Assembly: GCF_002949735.1 (NCBI RefSeq)
Contig: NZ_CP026681.1
Location: 3,534,001-3,598,000 of the forward strand
Source of the DNA: Nostoc sp. 'Peltigera membranacea cyanobiont' N6
GTDB taxonomy: Bacteria; Cyanobacteriota; Cyanobacteriia; Cyanobacteriales; Nostocaceae
Direction: 5' to 3'
Length of the DNA: 64,000 nt
Position 1 is the first letter of the stretch, and every line of letters begins with the position of its first letter. Shown one piece after another: positions 52,567 through 62,581 of this stretch. The notes below the pieces were generated by a model. The model saw only the letters and a program-made list of their open reading frames with translations. It made no database searches and was not told the DNA's origin. Position numbers and translations under genes: made by a program.

Positions 52567-53399
52567 GATAGTTTTGGATAAAGAGCCGTTGGAGTCAGTG
52601 AATAATATAAAATATAATCTGTTTCAATGGCTAATGCCAGTGTCGCAACTGGAAACGTGGATAATCTCAATGCACAATTTAGCACTTCTGTATACTGCCT
52701 ATAGGTAAAAAATGTAATTAATTTAATAATCCACACTGAAGGAACACTCCGCAGTTACTTTTGTTTATGACATTGTGGATTTTGATGCAATATGCGTTAG
52801 CAAAGCGGCGAGTTAGCGCTTCGCATTTTATTTGAATTAAAGTAGGGGCGGCAGGCTTCTAGTTATAAAGCCGCCCAAAAAGCCTTAAATAGAATGATTG
52901 CAGAACTAAAACTTTTGATTGACAGTTTCTAAATCACCCAAAAAAGCTGTTTCCAAGGCGAAATTACAACTCTTCCAGACATCGAGCTTCCTTAGTCGGC
53001 AATGTGAAGAAATATTTCGCCAACAGCATCGCCTGCTACTCAAGCCCCGTTTCCAAGATTTTGGTACTTATATAAATAGATAATTACTGATCCTTTTTTT
53101 TAAATTTTACGTTATTAATATAATTAATCTCTGAAAAATAAAAATTAATTCAAGAAGGAGTCAGAATACATTCGGTTTTAGGAGATGTTTTCACAAGAGA
53201 AGACATGCTGAATCTGATATTGAAACAACGTAAAATCAGGGATTTTCAAACATCTGCGTAACATAACTTGATAACGTGTCCCATTTTCCCGTTATCTCGG
53301 CGGATACCCTCTATGGGATGATTTTTTCTATCCAGTTCCCTTAGCCTTTCTCTTCAACAACCTATCACTGATGCAGCCCACCCACTTAGCCTGCTGCGT
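52567..53399. other. 833-bp intergenic region
   Basis: Divergent region between the hybrid kinase and the methyltransferase; no gene recognised. A hairpin GGGCGGC/GCCGCCC at about 52848-52877 and a GCGTTAGCAAAGCGGCGAGTTAGCGC dispersed-repeat-like stretch at about 52793 are visible. Promoters of both genes should lie here but I could not assign boxes. Confidence 0.45.
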
Positions 53400-54434
53400 A
53401 TGTCACCATATATTCAACAAGTAAATTTCCCTTCAGCAACTTGTAATGACCGATTACTATGGGATACATGGATGTCCATGTTCCATTTTCCTACGCTTAC
53501 TGTTGCAGATGAACTGGGGCTATTTTCTCTACTAGAAAAGTCTCCGGCAACGGCTGCTGAAGTAGCTAAAATCCTTTGTTTAGGAAACCGTTCTACTGAA
53601 GCACTCTTGGGAGTCCTGACATCAATCGGTTATCTGGTTCAGCATTCAGGAACGTTTTACATCACTGATGTGTCGCGAAATTTCCTCCTTCCCAATAGCC
53701 CTTACTACTGGGGTGGAATATTGCATTTAATGCGAACTAATCCACTATCTCACTCATCTCTGCTAGAGGCATTACAGAACGATAAGTCTACTATCTACAA
53801 AGATCAAGATATTTGGGAAGCTCACGAGATAGACCCAGAACAAGCCAAAGCGTTTACCAGACACATGCACAGCCAGACAATCTCTCCCGCCTTATGTGCT
53901 GCTAAAACAGGAGACTTTGCAGATGTCAAACGTCTTCTTGATGTGGGTGGTGGCTCTGGTGCTTTTTGTTTTGCCTTGGCTCAACATTATCCAGAAATAC
54001 GTTGCACTGTCTTAGAACTGCCAGTAGTCTGTAGGATAGCAGAAGAATACATTTCTGCTGCTAGACTCCAAGAACAAATAGATACTTTAGAAGCAGATTT
54101 CTTTAAAGACCCCTTTCCTAAAGGTTACGATGCAATTTTATTCAGTAATATCTTTCATGACTGGGGGCGAGAAAAATGTCTCCACTTGGCACGTAGTAGC
54201 TTTGAAGCATTGCCAAAAGGAGGTCATATCTACCTTCATGAAATATTGCTGTCAGACACTAAAGATAGTCCTCTAGTTGCAACTTCATTTTCGATGTGCA
54301 TGGTTTGGATGGCTGAGGGCAAGCAATTCACATCTGATGAGCTTCATCAACTGCTGACAGAATGTGGATTTGAAAATATATTGGTCACTCCAACCTCCGG
54401 TTACTATTCTCTCATCAGTGGTAGAAAACCCTAG
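53400..54434 (+). CDS. SAM-dependent O-methyltransferase (methyltransferase_2 type)
   Basis: 344 residues. An N-terminal winged-helix dimerisation region (about 10-100, FPTLTVADELGLFSLLEKS) precedes a Rossmann methyltransferase with the SAM loop LLDVGGGSGAFCFALA at about 180, acidic residue in TVLELP, and catalytic-type FHDWGREKC. This is the layout of plant-type and polyketide/carotenoid O-methyltransferases. The substrate is unknown. An epimerase gene 580 bases downstream might act in the same metabolite path, though a dead transposase lies between them. Confidence 0.85.
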   Translation: MSPYIQQVNFPSATCNDRLLWDTWMSMFHFPTLTVADELGLFSLLEKSPATAAEVAKILCLGNRSTEALLGVLTSIGYLVQHSGTFYITDVSRNFLLPNSPYYWGGILHLMRTNPLSHSSLLEALQNDKSTIYKDQDIWEAHEIDPEQAKAFTRHMHSQTISPALCAAKTGDFADVKRLLDVGGGSGAFCFALAQHYPEIRCTVLELPVVCRIAEEYISAARLQEQIDTLEADFFKDPFPKGYDAILFSNIFHDWGREKCLHLARSSFEALPKGGHIYLHEILLSDTKDSPLVATSFSMCMVWMAEGKQFTSDELHQLLTECGFENILVTPTSGYYSLISGRKP

Positions 54435-54459
54435 AACACCAAAGAAGTAATCCTGGAAG

Positions 54460-54575
54460 AACCTCTCCCCCAACCCCTCTCCGTTGGCGTAAGCCTGCCG
54501 TTAGGCATAGCGGAAAGGGGAGTTTTGCTCCCCCAACGCTCGTAGGGAAGGGGGCTGGGGGGTTAGGTTTTTGAT
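54460..54575. repeat. C-rich/G-rich dispersed palindromic repeat
   Basis: Starts CCTCTCCCCCAACCCCTCTCC, continues through GTTGGCGTAAGCCTGCCG and TTAGGCATAGCGGAAAGGGG, and ends GGGGGCTGGGGGGTTAGG. The outer parts are complementary, so it could also work as a terminator for the methyltransferase. The type is common in Nostoc intergenic DNA. Confidence 0.6.
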
Positions 54576-54739
54576 TACTGAATCGATGCTCTAGATAAAG
54601 GCGACATCAATTTTCAAACGAGTAAGGGTATAAAGAACCGGAAATATCTTTGATTTGGTGGCTTCCAATTGGGAGGGGTCACAATCTAATCCCCTTCCAA
54701 TTGGCTCCTTCAGCATAGCTGCCCTCTGCCTCCTACTTT

Positions 54740-54931
54740 CTTGAACGCTATCGCTACATCAATCTGATTCCCTTGAAAGACACCCAAAAAGCCTTGCGAG
54801 TCTTTTGGTGCAAACTAACGCTCACCCATCAGTCCGATGGCAAAGTACTTTACCAAAATACCTTCATCACTCGCCATTCACTGATAGCCGAGACGGTTAA
54901 CTCCCGGTTCGCCCATTGTTTCTGGAGTTAG
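54740..54931 (+). pseudogene. transposase fragment
   Basis: One open stretch reads LERYRYINLIPLKDTQKALR, then VFWCKLTLTHQSDGK and NTFITRHSLIAETVNSRFAH, ending at a TAG. It resembles an internal part of a transposase family whose members read YRYVNxVPLRD and NWCELT; both ends are missing. The remainder of the 54.6-55.0 kb spacer has no gene. Confidence 0.55.
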
Positions 54932-55015
54932 GAAAAAGCTGATTAGGCTTTTACTTCTCTATCTAAATGCTGCATAAGCAAACAAAATCTACATCAGAAA
55001 AATATTGGGTTTTAT

Positions 55016-56008
55016 ATGTTTTCAGATCGGACAAAAGACATCTTAAGCAATAAAGTGTGGCTCGTAACTGGAGCTAGTGGATACGTAGGTTCAGAATTAT
55101 GTAAAAAAATCAAAGCAGATTATCCTCATATTTATTTGATAGCAACGGATGTAAAAGCTCCTAATCATCATTGGTATGATGAGTTTATTACTAGCTCTTT
55201 AGAGATTCCTGATAACGAGGTGGTTCAGAAAATTTTAACAAGCAAGATTGATCTGGTAATCCATCTGGCAGGTGTTGCAGTTGAAGGATGGTGTTTTGAG
55301 AACCCTTTTCAAACTTGTGAATACAATATCCGTGCAGTCTATATTCTATTAGAAGCCATACGAAAAAGTACTTACTCATGTTCTATGATTTTAAGTACAA
55401 CAGATAAGGTCTATGGACGGGATGCAACCCAAATAAAACCCTATCTTGAAGATGAACCTTTGGTGGCGAAAAACATATATGAAACCTCTAAAATCTGTGC
55501 AGATTTGATATCGCAATCATATCATCTGACTTATCAAATACCATTAGCAATCGTGCGTTTTGCTAACATTTACGGGGGTCTAGATAAAAATAGTTCCCGT
55601 CTGGTACCACGTACTATACAAAGATTACAAAATGGTCTTACTCCTGAATTACGTTTGACAAAGAGCGGTCAGGAATATACGCGAGATTTTATTCATATCT
55701 CTGATGTTGTTGAAGGTATTATTGTGGTAGCTAAAGCATTATTAGAGCAGAAGCCAAATATTATTGGTGAAATCTTTAATATTAGCAGTGGTAAAGAATA
55801 TAGGGTAAGAGATGTCCTAGAGAGTATCATTAGTGTCTTCAACCCAGGTGAAAAATATGTCGAGATTGAAGAAGGAGTAAAATATTTAGAGATTGTCAAT
55901 CAGTGCGCTAGTAATAACAAGATGAAACAGCTATTAGGATGGGAACCAAAAATCTCCTTAATAGATGGGTTGCTAATGATTAGAAATGAGTATGGGGATC
56001 AACTTTAG
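55016..56008 (+). CDS. NAD-dependent epimerase/dehydratase
   Basis: 330-residue extended SDR. The NAD loop is TGASGYVGSEL; the catalytic pair is YETSK with a preceding STTDKVYG. The latter resembles the TTDKxY motif of CDP-glucose 4,6-dehydratase-like proteins, so a nucleotide sugar is the likely substrate. The C-terminal half has RDFIHISDVVEG and EIFNISSG, typical of sugar-nucleotide epimerases. No other sugar genes are adjacent. Confidence 0.83.
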   Translation: MFSDRTKDILSNKVWLVTGASGYVGSELCKKIKADYPHIYLIATDVKAPNHHWYDEFITSSLEIPDNEVVQKILTSKIDLVIHLAGVAVEGWCFENPFQTCEYNIRAVYILLEAIRKSTYSCSMILSTTDKVYGRDATQIKPYLEDEPLVAKNIYETSKICADLISQSYHLTYQIPLAIVRFANIYGGLDKNSSRLVPRTIQRLQNGLTPELRLTKSGQEYTRDFIHISDVVEGIIVVAKALLEQKPNIIGEIFNISSGKEYRVRDVLESIISVFNPGEKYVEIEEGVKYLEIVNQCASNNKMKQLLGWEPKISLIDGLLMIRNEYGDQL

Positions 56009-56067
56009 GCGGGACACAATTAGATAGCCTGGGTACTTTACCCCTATTTCCAGATATGGGAATCAAT

Positions 56068-59000
56068 TTACATTGGTATTTGAATGACAAATTCTGTACC
56101 CTTTCCTGGAGCCGAAATACAGTTTAACTGACCTCCATGTTGTTCTACTACAATCGAATAGCTAATTGACAATCCTAAACCTGTGCCACTGCCTACAGGT
56201 TTCGTAGTAAAAAATGGTTCAAATATCTTATTTCGTACTGATTCACTCATTCCCATCCCGTTGTCGATAATCTGGATTGAAACATATTTTTTTTCTTGTA
56301 TTTGAGTACGAATTGTAATAGCTGGTTTCTGATTTACATCTAATTCTTTTAGGGCATCAATGGCATTACTGAGAATATTCATGAAAACCTGATTTAAAGC
56401 GGATGGATAACAATTAACTAAAGGTATTTGGCTGTATTCTTTAATGAGTGAAATTTCTGTGTTTTTGCTCCTATTTTTGAGCCGATGCTGTAAAATTAAC
56501 AGCGTGCTATCAATGCCTTCGTGAATATATACTGGTTTTATTTTGGCTTCATCTAAACGGGAAAAATTACGCAGTGATAAAACAATTTCGCAGATGCGGT
56601 CTGCTCCTATTTGCATCGATTTAAGCAGACTTTGCAAATCATTCACCAAAAAATCTAGTTCCACCTCAGCAATTTTTTGTTCAATTTCTTGTATTGGTTG
56701 CGGGTAGTTTTTCTGGTATAAATGATTTAATTCAATTAAGGATGTAACGTATTCACTCGCTGGTTGGATGTTGGCATAGATGAAATTAATCGGATTATTA
56801 ATTTCGTGGGCAATACCAGCAACTAATTGTCCCAAACCGGACATTTTTTCCGCTTGAATTAGTTGAGCTTGAGTGTGTTGCAATTCCTGTAAAGTTGATT
56901 CTAGCTGCGTTGCTTTTTGTGTTAGCTCTTGGGTGCGTTTGGAGACTTTTTGCTCCAAACTATGAGAATATTCCTCTAATTGGCAATACAACTTGGCATT
57001 TTCCAAGGAAATAGCTGCTTGGGCGGTGAGCAGTTGAATCACTTGCAGGCGATCGCTCGTAAATGCTCCTGTAGTGAGATTATTTTCTAAGTACAGGATG
57101 CCAATTAATTTTCCTTGATGGTTAATGGGAGTACATAACACGGATTTGGGTTGGTGGGTGGTAATATAGCGATCGCCTGCAAATTGGGCTGAATCGCTCA
57201 AGTTTTCAAACACAGTCGTCTCTTGTGTCCGCGCTACCGCATAAATAACACTTTGGGGAATTTCCTGACATTGTTCGAGGAGGATTTTTAACCTGTGTGT
57301 TTGCTCTGAATTGGCTTGAGCAACTACTAACCATTGTTCGTCTTGGCGGAGAATTAAACAACCGATTTGCGCTCCCGCCGAAATGATCGCCATCTGTATC
57401 AAGGTTGCTAACAGTTTTTCTAACTCAATTTCTTGTGAGATAACTTGTGCTGCTTTAATTACCGCCGGAACATCTAACCATAAATTCTGGCTGCTATTGA
57501 CGTTAGTGAAACTCCTGATCAAGGTTGGGGCGATGGTTCCCTCATAGGTGATGGGAAGGGAAGAGGATCGAAGAATCCCCGCTAGTAGTTGGGGGTATTG
57601 TTGTTCTAAATGGGTAATTTTGGCTTTTGCACCCCAGCGAGCGTAGCAGTAGTAAGCTTCCTGCATATAGCTGGCGGCAACTTTCTGTTTACCCCAATCT
57701 AGGTAAAATTTAGCCGCAAGTTCATTGGCTAAGGCTTCTTCTTGGATATAGCCGTTTTCCTTGGCGAGAGCGATCGCGCGATCGTAGTATTCGATGGCTT
57801 CGCTTTTCTCTCCCAAAACTCGACAAATTTCAGCTTTGACTAGATGAAATTTGTGGAGGATATTGATTGGGGCATGATTAGCCCAGGTTTCTAACTGACT
57901 TTGGTTTTTCCTGACTAGATCGAGATATCCTGAGCGTTCCTCTGGTTCTAATGTTTGGGCAAGCCCTAATAGTGCCAGCGATAGATAGAAATTATGCACC
58001 GTAGGATAGATTTTGCCAATTACAAAGTCAAGGTAAATGCTAGCCTTCTTTGCATTTTCAATGGCTTTTGCATAGTCACCCTTGAAGTAATTTAGTTGGC
58101 ACTTAGCAAAGTAAGCACTAAACAAAGGTATATTATATTGCTTCTCTTTCAAACTATGGAAAGTATCTGCCTCATTGAGATTTTCAAGGGTAATCTGTAC
58201 ATCTCCAATGTGGAAATTTTTCAGGTTGATTCCTATCTGCTGCCAGATCGCAAGATCGTCATGTATATACTCAATCTTGCGGCTTAATGCCAGATATTTT
58301 TCGTATCTTGCATTAACATCATCAAGAAATGCACCTGTTAGAAAATAATAATGGCAGTAATCTTTTAAGCTGTACATAGCATATTCTATATCCCCTGTGT
58401 CTAAACCGCTTTGAATGGACTCTAGCAAGCCATCAATCGTTGCAGAAATAGGTTCTTTCCAGGGACATATCATCGAATAGAAGAGAGCATATACCTTGCT
58501 TTTCAAGAAAAGAGCATCATATTTTTCAAGAATTTTGAGCGAAAGTTGACCAAATTGATAACCCAATTCAATATCGCCCATAAACCCACAGAGTAAGACA
58601 CCATAAAAAGCATAGGTGAACGCAGCAATTGGTGAATTGCCATGCTGAGTGCATAATTTGAGCATGGTTAGGGTTACTGGCAACATGAGTCCGGGCTGGG
58701 CAACATACGCAGCACCAATAACCGACATGAGAATTTCCATTGCTTTGAGCTTTTCGGGATGACTCATCTCTGGGAGGTTTAGTAGTTGCTCAAAATCAAC
58801 GCTGCTAGGAGGTTCTGATTCCAATGGAATCCCTAATAAGTTCAGAGCCACCAAAGCAGTCTCGATAGAGGTTTGGGGTTGTCCAGAGGCAGTATTTATT
58901 CGCATTTTTAGCTCATAAGCTGCACATTTATCGAGTAAAATATCCGTTTGTTCGAGAACTGTTTCGATTAAACTAGATGCCAACTCAAAATGACCTGTAA

Positions 59001-61425
59001 GGGTTTCAACTTCTGCTCTTTCCAGAAACAATTTTAGGGATAGCTGATACTGCTTTTCCCAATGGTCTGTTGCTAATAAATCAATACCAGCAACAAAGTA
59101 GTTAGAAGCAGCTTCATAAGCAGTAGAAATTCTGGCTTTATTTCCTGCCGCCAAGTTTAACTGGGCAAGTTCTTCACGTTTCGAGGGGCTAACAATTAAT
59201 GAACTGCCGATGTTCAGGTGATGAACAATTTCAAAAAGCTGATTTTCCCTATCGACCTCTGAGAGATTCTCTAGGAGTAAGTTGCCAATACGATAATGAG
59301 TAGATTGCTTCTGATTTTGAGGAATCAAAGAATAAGTAGCTTGTTGGACGCGATCGTGCAAGAATTTATACTTAGCTGTCTGGCGATCGCTAATTTGACT
59401 GTATTCATAACTATCTTGATAAAACTTATAAACCTCACTTTGGGGTAAAATCAAATCTGACTGCAAAGCAGCCCATAAATCAGTAGCCGTTTCTACCTCA
59501 GATAATTCGCAAACAATCGCCAATGTTTGTAAATCAAATTGATTGCCAATACACGCAGCTAACTTTAAAACCTCTTGTGTTGACTTTGGCAGTTTTTGTA
59601 ACTGCAATGCCATAAATTCAACCACATCCGAAGTGAACACTCCCTGAATCACTGCTGCAATATCACATTGCCAACAGCCTAAATCAAAGTCAAATTTAAT
59701 TAGTCCATCTTGATGCAATGCTTTGAGAAATTGTGTAGCAAAAAAAGGATTACCTTGAGTTTTATGATCTACCAATTGAGAAAGAGGTAATGCCAAAGTT
59801 TCTGTACACTTAAGTGTCTCAGCAACTAATTCATTCACCTTACCTTGATTCAATGGAGCTAAAGTAATAGTATTAATAGTTGCTGCCGTTTTTTGAATTT
59901 CACTCAAAGTCAACATTAACGGATGGGCTGGATTGACTTCGTTATCACGGTATGCACCAATTAAGAAAAGATATGCTGTATCAGCCATTAATAGCTGAAT
60001 TAATTTCAGCGATGCCGAATCAGCCCATTGCAAATCATCTAAAAACATCACTAATGGATGTTCTTTACTAGTCAAGACTTGGGTGAATTTCTGGAATAAT
60101 AAATTAAATCTATTTTGTGCCGCAGTTCCTGATAATTCCTGTGCTGGTGCTTGAGTACCAATAATTATTTCTAATTCGGGAATAACTTCAACAATTATCT
60201 GTCCGTTCTCACCTACAGCCTCTAATATTTTGGTTTTCCATTGTTGGATTTTGGCATCACTTTCTGTTAACAATTGCCCCATTAAATCTCGGAATGCTTG
60301 CACAAATGCAGAAAAGGGAATATTTCTATTAAATTGGTCAAATTTTCCTTTGATAAAATAACCACGTTGTCTAACAATGGGTTTATGAACTTCGTTAACA
60401 ACTGCTGTTTTGCCAATACCCGAAAAACCAGCTACCAACATCATTTCGGTTGTCCCTGTACTGATGCGTTCAAATGCTTGGAACAGGTTTTCTACTTCGG
60501 TTTCTCGTCCATAAAGTTTATCAGGGATAATAAAGCTGTCACAAATATCCCGCTTACCAATCTCAAAACTTTCAATTACACCACTTTCTTTGATGTGATA
60601 CAAACATTTTTCTAAATCGTGCTTTAAACCTAAAGCACTTTGATATCTATCTTCGGCATTTTTTGCCATCAATTTGATGACGATATCAGAAATAGCTTGG
60701 GGAATTTCTTTACTGTCAACTAATACTGGTACTTGTTTCGCAATATGACAATGCACCAATTCCATCGGTTCATTTGACTCAAAGGGCAACTTTCCTGTGA
60801 GCAATTCGTAAAAAGTTACACCCAAAGAATAAAAGTCAGTCCGGTAATCAATTCCCCGATTCATCCTTCCTGTTTGTTCTGGAGAAATATAAGCAAGTGT
60901 ACCTTCTAATACATTAGGGCTGATGAGCGTTTGGATTTCTCGTGGTAACAAAGAGGCAATACTAAAGTCAATTAGCTTTACTTGTTTGGTTTCGGGGTTA
61001 ATTAAAATATTGCTGGGTTTAATATCTTTATGAATAATTCTCTGACGGTAAAGAATATCTAAGATGTCACATAGAGATATGGCTATTTGTAAAAATTCAT
61101 CTAGAGACGCGACATTATTATTGTCGGCGAAATAATCCTTGAGGGAAATTCCCCCAAAGTCTTCCATCACCAATATATAAGCATTCTGGTACGGTTCTAG
61201 GCTATAGGTGTGGATGATTCCTCTTAAGTTGAGATTTTTGGCAATGGTGTATTGATTGCGAAATTGTACGAGTTCGCTAAAGCTGGGATAAGGATTTTTC
61301 AGCAGCTTGATGACTACTCTTAAGGAGTCGGTTTCTTGATACCCTCGATAAACAAGGGTTCTGGAACCATTGTAGAGTTCTTCAGTTATGTAATATCCGG
61401 GAATACTAATTAGATTGCTAACCAT
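56068..61425 (-). CDS. Ser/Thr kinase-ATPase-GAF-histidine kinase fusion (HstK type)
   Basis: 1785 residues. Order: Ser/Thr protein kinase (1-280) with VVIKLLK, catalytic loop HKDIKPSNIL and metal motif IDFSIAS in place of DFG; AAA/STAND ATPase (300-570) with GFSGIGKTAVV and MFLDDLQWAD; a long TPR-like helical region (about 650-1260); GAF (1310-1470); coiled coil; HisKA with GIAHEINNPINF; HATPase with DNGMGMSES and GSGTGLGLSIS. Such double kinases are widespread in heterocystous cyanobacteria. The Ser in DFS appears usual for this family, from memory. No receiver is attached. The start ATG is supported by the family-typical start ISIPGYYITEELYNGSRT. Confidence 0.9.
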   Translation of the reverse strand: MVSNLISIPGYYITEELYNGSRTLVYRGYQETDSLRVVIKLLKNPYPSFSELVQFRNQYTIAKNLNLRGIIHTYSLEPYQNAYILVMEDFGGISLKDYFADNNNVASLDEFLQIAISLCDILDILYRQRIIHKDIKPSNILINPETKQVKLIDFSIASLLPREIQTLISPNVLEGTLAYISPEQTGRMNRGIDYRTDFYSLGVTFYELLTGKLPFESNEPMELVHCHIAKQVPVLVDSKEIPQAISDIVIKLMAKNAEDRYQSALGLKHDLEKCLYHIKESGVIESFEIGKRDICDSFIIPDKLYGRETEVENLFQAFERISTGTTEMMLVAGFSGIGKTAVVNEVHKPIVRQRGYFIKGKFDQFNRNIPFSAFVQAFRDLMGQLLTESDAKIQQWKTKILEAVGENGQIIVEVIPELEIIIGTQAPAQELSGTAAQNRFNLLFQKFTQVLTSKEHPLVMFLDDLQWADSASLKLIQLLMADTAYLFLIGAYRDNEVNPAHPLMLTLSEIQKTAATINTITLAPLNQGKVNELVAETLKCTETLALPLSQLVDHKTQGNPFFATQFLKALHQDGLIKFDFDLGCWQCDIAAVIQGVFTSDVVEFMALQLQKLPKSTQEVLKLAACIGNQFDLQTLAIVCELSEVETATDLWAALQSDLILPQSEVYKFYQDSYEYSQISDRQTAKYKFLHDRVQQATYSLIPQNQKQSTHYRIGNLLLENLSEVDRENQLFEIVHHLNIGSSLIVSPSKREELAQLNLAAGNKARISTAYEAASNYFVAGIDLLATDHWEKQYQLSLKLFLERAEVETLTGHFELASSLIETVLEQTDILLDKCAAYELKMRINTASGQPQTSIETALVALNLLGIPLESEPPSSVDFEQLLNLPEMSHPEKLKAMEILMSVIGAAYVAQPGLMLPVTLTMLKLCTQHGNSPIAAFTYAFYGVLLCGFMGDIELGYQFGQLSLKILEKYDALFLKSKVYALFYSMICPWKEPISATIDGLLESIQSGLDTGDIEYAMYSLKDYCHYYFLTGAFLDDVNARYEKYLALSRKIEYIHDDLAIWQQIGINLKNFHIGDVQITLENLNEADTFHSLKEKQYNIPLFSAYFAKCQLNYFKGDYAKAIENAKKASIYLDFVIGKIYPTVHNFYLSLALLGLAQTLEPEERSGYLDLVRKNQSQLETWANHAPINILHKFHLVKAEICRVLGEKSEAIEYYDRAIALAKENGYIQEEALANELAAKFYLDWGKQKVAASYMQEAYYCYARWGAKAKITHLEQQYPQLLAGILRSSSLPITYEGTIAPTLIRSFTNVNSSQNLWLDVPAVIKAAQVISQEIELEKLLATLIQMAIISAGAQIGCLILRQDEQWLVVAQANSEQTHRLKILLEQCQEIPQSVIYAVARTQETTVFENLSDSAQFAGDRYITTHQPKSVLCTPINHQGKLIGILYLENNLTTGAFTSDRLQVIQLLTAQAAISLENAKLYCQLEEYSHSLEQKVSKRTQELTQKATQLESTLQELQHTQAQLIQAEKMSGLGQLVAGIAHEINNPINFIYANIQPASEYVTSLIELNHLYQKNYPQPIQEIEQKIAEVELDFLVNDLQSLLKSMQIGADRICEIVLSLRNFSRLDEAKIKPVYIHEGIDSTLLILQHRLKNRSKNTEISLIKEYSQIPLVNCYPSALNQVFMNILSNAIDALKELDVNQKPAITIRTQIQEKKYVSIQIIDNGMGMSESVRNKIFEPFFTTKPVGSGTGLGLSISYSIVVEQHGGQLNCISAPGKGTEFVIQIPM

Positions 61426-61811
61426 GCTGCTAAATCCTGACGATTTCTGGATTTAGTATTCCCATATAGGACTATACGACTCCTATTTGATTTTTGAACA
61501 ACTGTTCTGGAGGCAACCCTTTAATAATTACCAGACACTGTTCCTTAAGCTTGATTCCACGGTATATGACTGCTTTTACCCCTGCTTTTAACAAAGTGAC
61601 ATTTTAAATCTGGGCAATGCAATCATCATGCTAAATGCTCCAGCCGTGCTTCTTCCGAGATAATTTGAGCTTACTTGTATTTTAGATACATTACCTTGGG
61701 CAGATGAAATTTAGATGAGATCGGGTGCAGATAATCACTTCTACTGACTCTACATACAAAAATAAGCTAAAATTCAAGCAGAGTAAGCATTTCCCCCCTC
61801 AGAAACTCCCC
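61426..61811. promoter_or_regulatory. divergent promoter region, kinase/ccdA
   Basis: 386 bases between divergent genes. An upstream GTG frame (from 61725) could extend ccdA by 29 residues but is lysine-rich and not typical of the family, so I leave it non-coding. Confidence 0.45.
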
Positions 61812-62552
61812 ATGCTTGATAACCTGCAAACCCAAATTTACCAACTAGAACAATTTGCCAACAGCCTCGTTCATAACCAACTGACACACCTTAGCGTGGT
61901 AAGCGTTGGGATCATCTTTGCAGCTGGCTTGCTCACCAGTCTTACACCCTGTATGCTTTCCATGCTGCCAATTACCATTGGTTATATTGGCGGTTATGAA
62001 GCTAAAAATCGCCTCCAAGCAGCTGCCCAATCAACTTGGTTTGCTTTAGGATTAGCAACTACATTAGCAGGGCTAGGAATTATAGCAGGTTTATTAGGAA
62101 AAGTCTATGGTCAAGTGGGAATTGGTTTGCCGATTATTGTCAGCATTATCGCCATTCTCATGGGGCTGAACTTACTAGAAGCATTACCTCTGCAATTTCC
62201 ATCCTTGGGCGAAACCAATTGGATTTCGCCAGATTTACCAGCAGGATTGCGTTCTTATTTGCTGGGGCTGACTTTCGGCTTAGTCGCATCCCCTTGTAGC
62301 ACGCCTGTTTTAGCTAGCTTGCTGAGTTGGATTGCCAGTACACAAGATTTAATTTTAGGCGCTATTTTGCTACTTTCTTACACAGCCGGTTATGTAGCAC
62401 CCTTGATTTTGGCGGGGACTTTTACAGCTTCAATTAAAAAGTTACTAGAATTGCGTCGCTGGTCTGGTTGGATTAACCCAGTTAGCGGGGCGCTGTTGGT
62501 AGGATTCGGTGTATTTTCCTTAATTTCTCGGATTCCCCTCGGCAATTTTTAA
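61812..62552 (+). CDS. ccdA: CcdA, thiol-disulfide transmembrane transporter for cytochrome c maturation
   Basis: With the ATG at 61812 the protein has 246 residues, the usual cyanobacterial CcdA length. Six transmembrane helices are visible, with the reactive cysteines in TSLTPCMLSMLP and ASPCSTPVL. CcdA carries reducing power across the thylakoid or plasma membrane to keep apocytochrome haem-binding cysteines reduced. It is followed 29 bases later by ccs1, the standard System II partner. Confidence 0.9.
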   Translation: MLDNLQTQIYQLEQFANSLVHNQLTHLSVVSVGIIFAAGLLTSLTPCMLSMLPITIGYIGGYEAKNRLQAAAQSTWFALGLATTLAGLGIIAGLLGKVYGQVGIGLPIIVSIIAILMGLNLLEALPLQFPSLGETNWISPDLPAGLRSYLLGLTFGLVASPCSTPVLASLLSWIASTQDLILGAILLLSYTAGYVAPLILAGTFTASIKKLLELRRWSGWINPVSGALLVGFGVFSLISRIPLGNF

Positions 62553-62581
62553 GATCAATACTTTGTTAGCTTTTACACCTA

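Noticed and set aside
61725..61811. GTG start adding 29 residues to CcdA
   Set aside because: The added lysine-rich segment is not expected for CcdA and the internal ATG gives the usual length.
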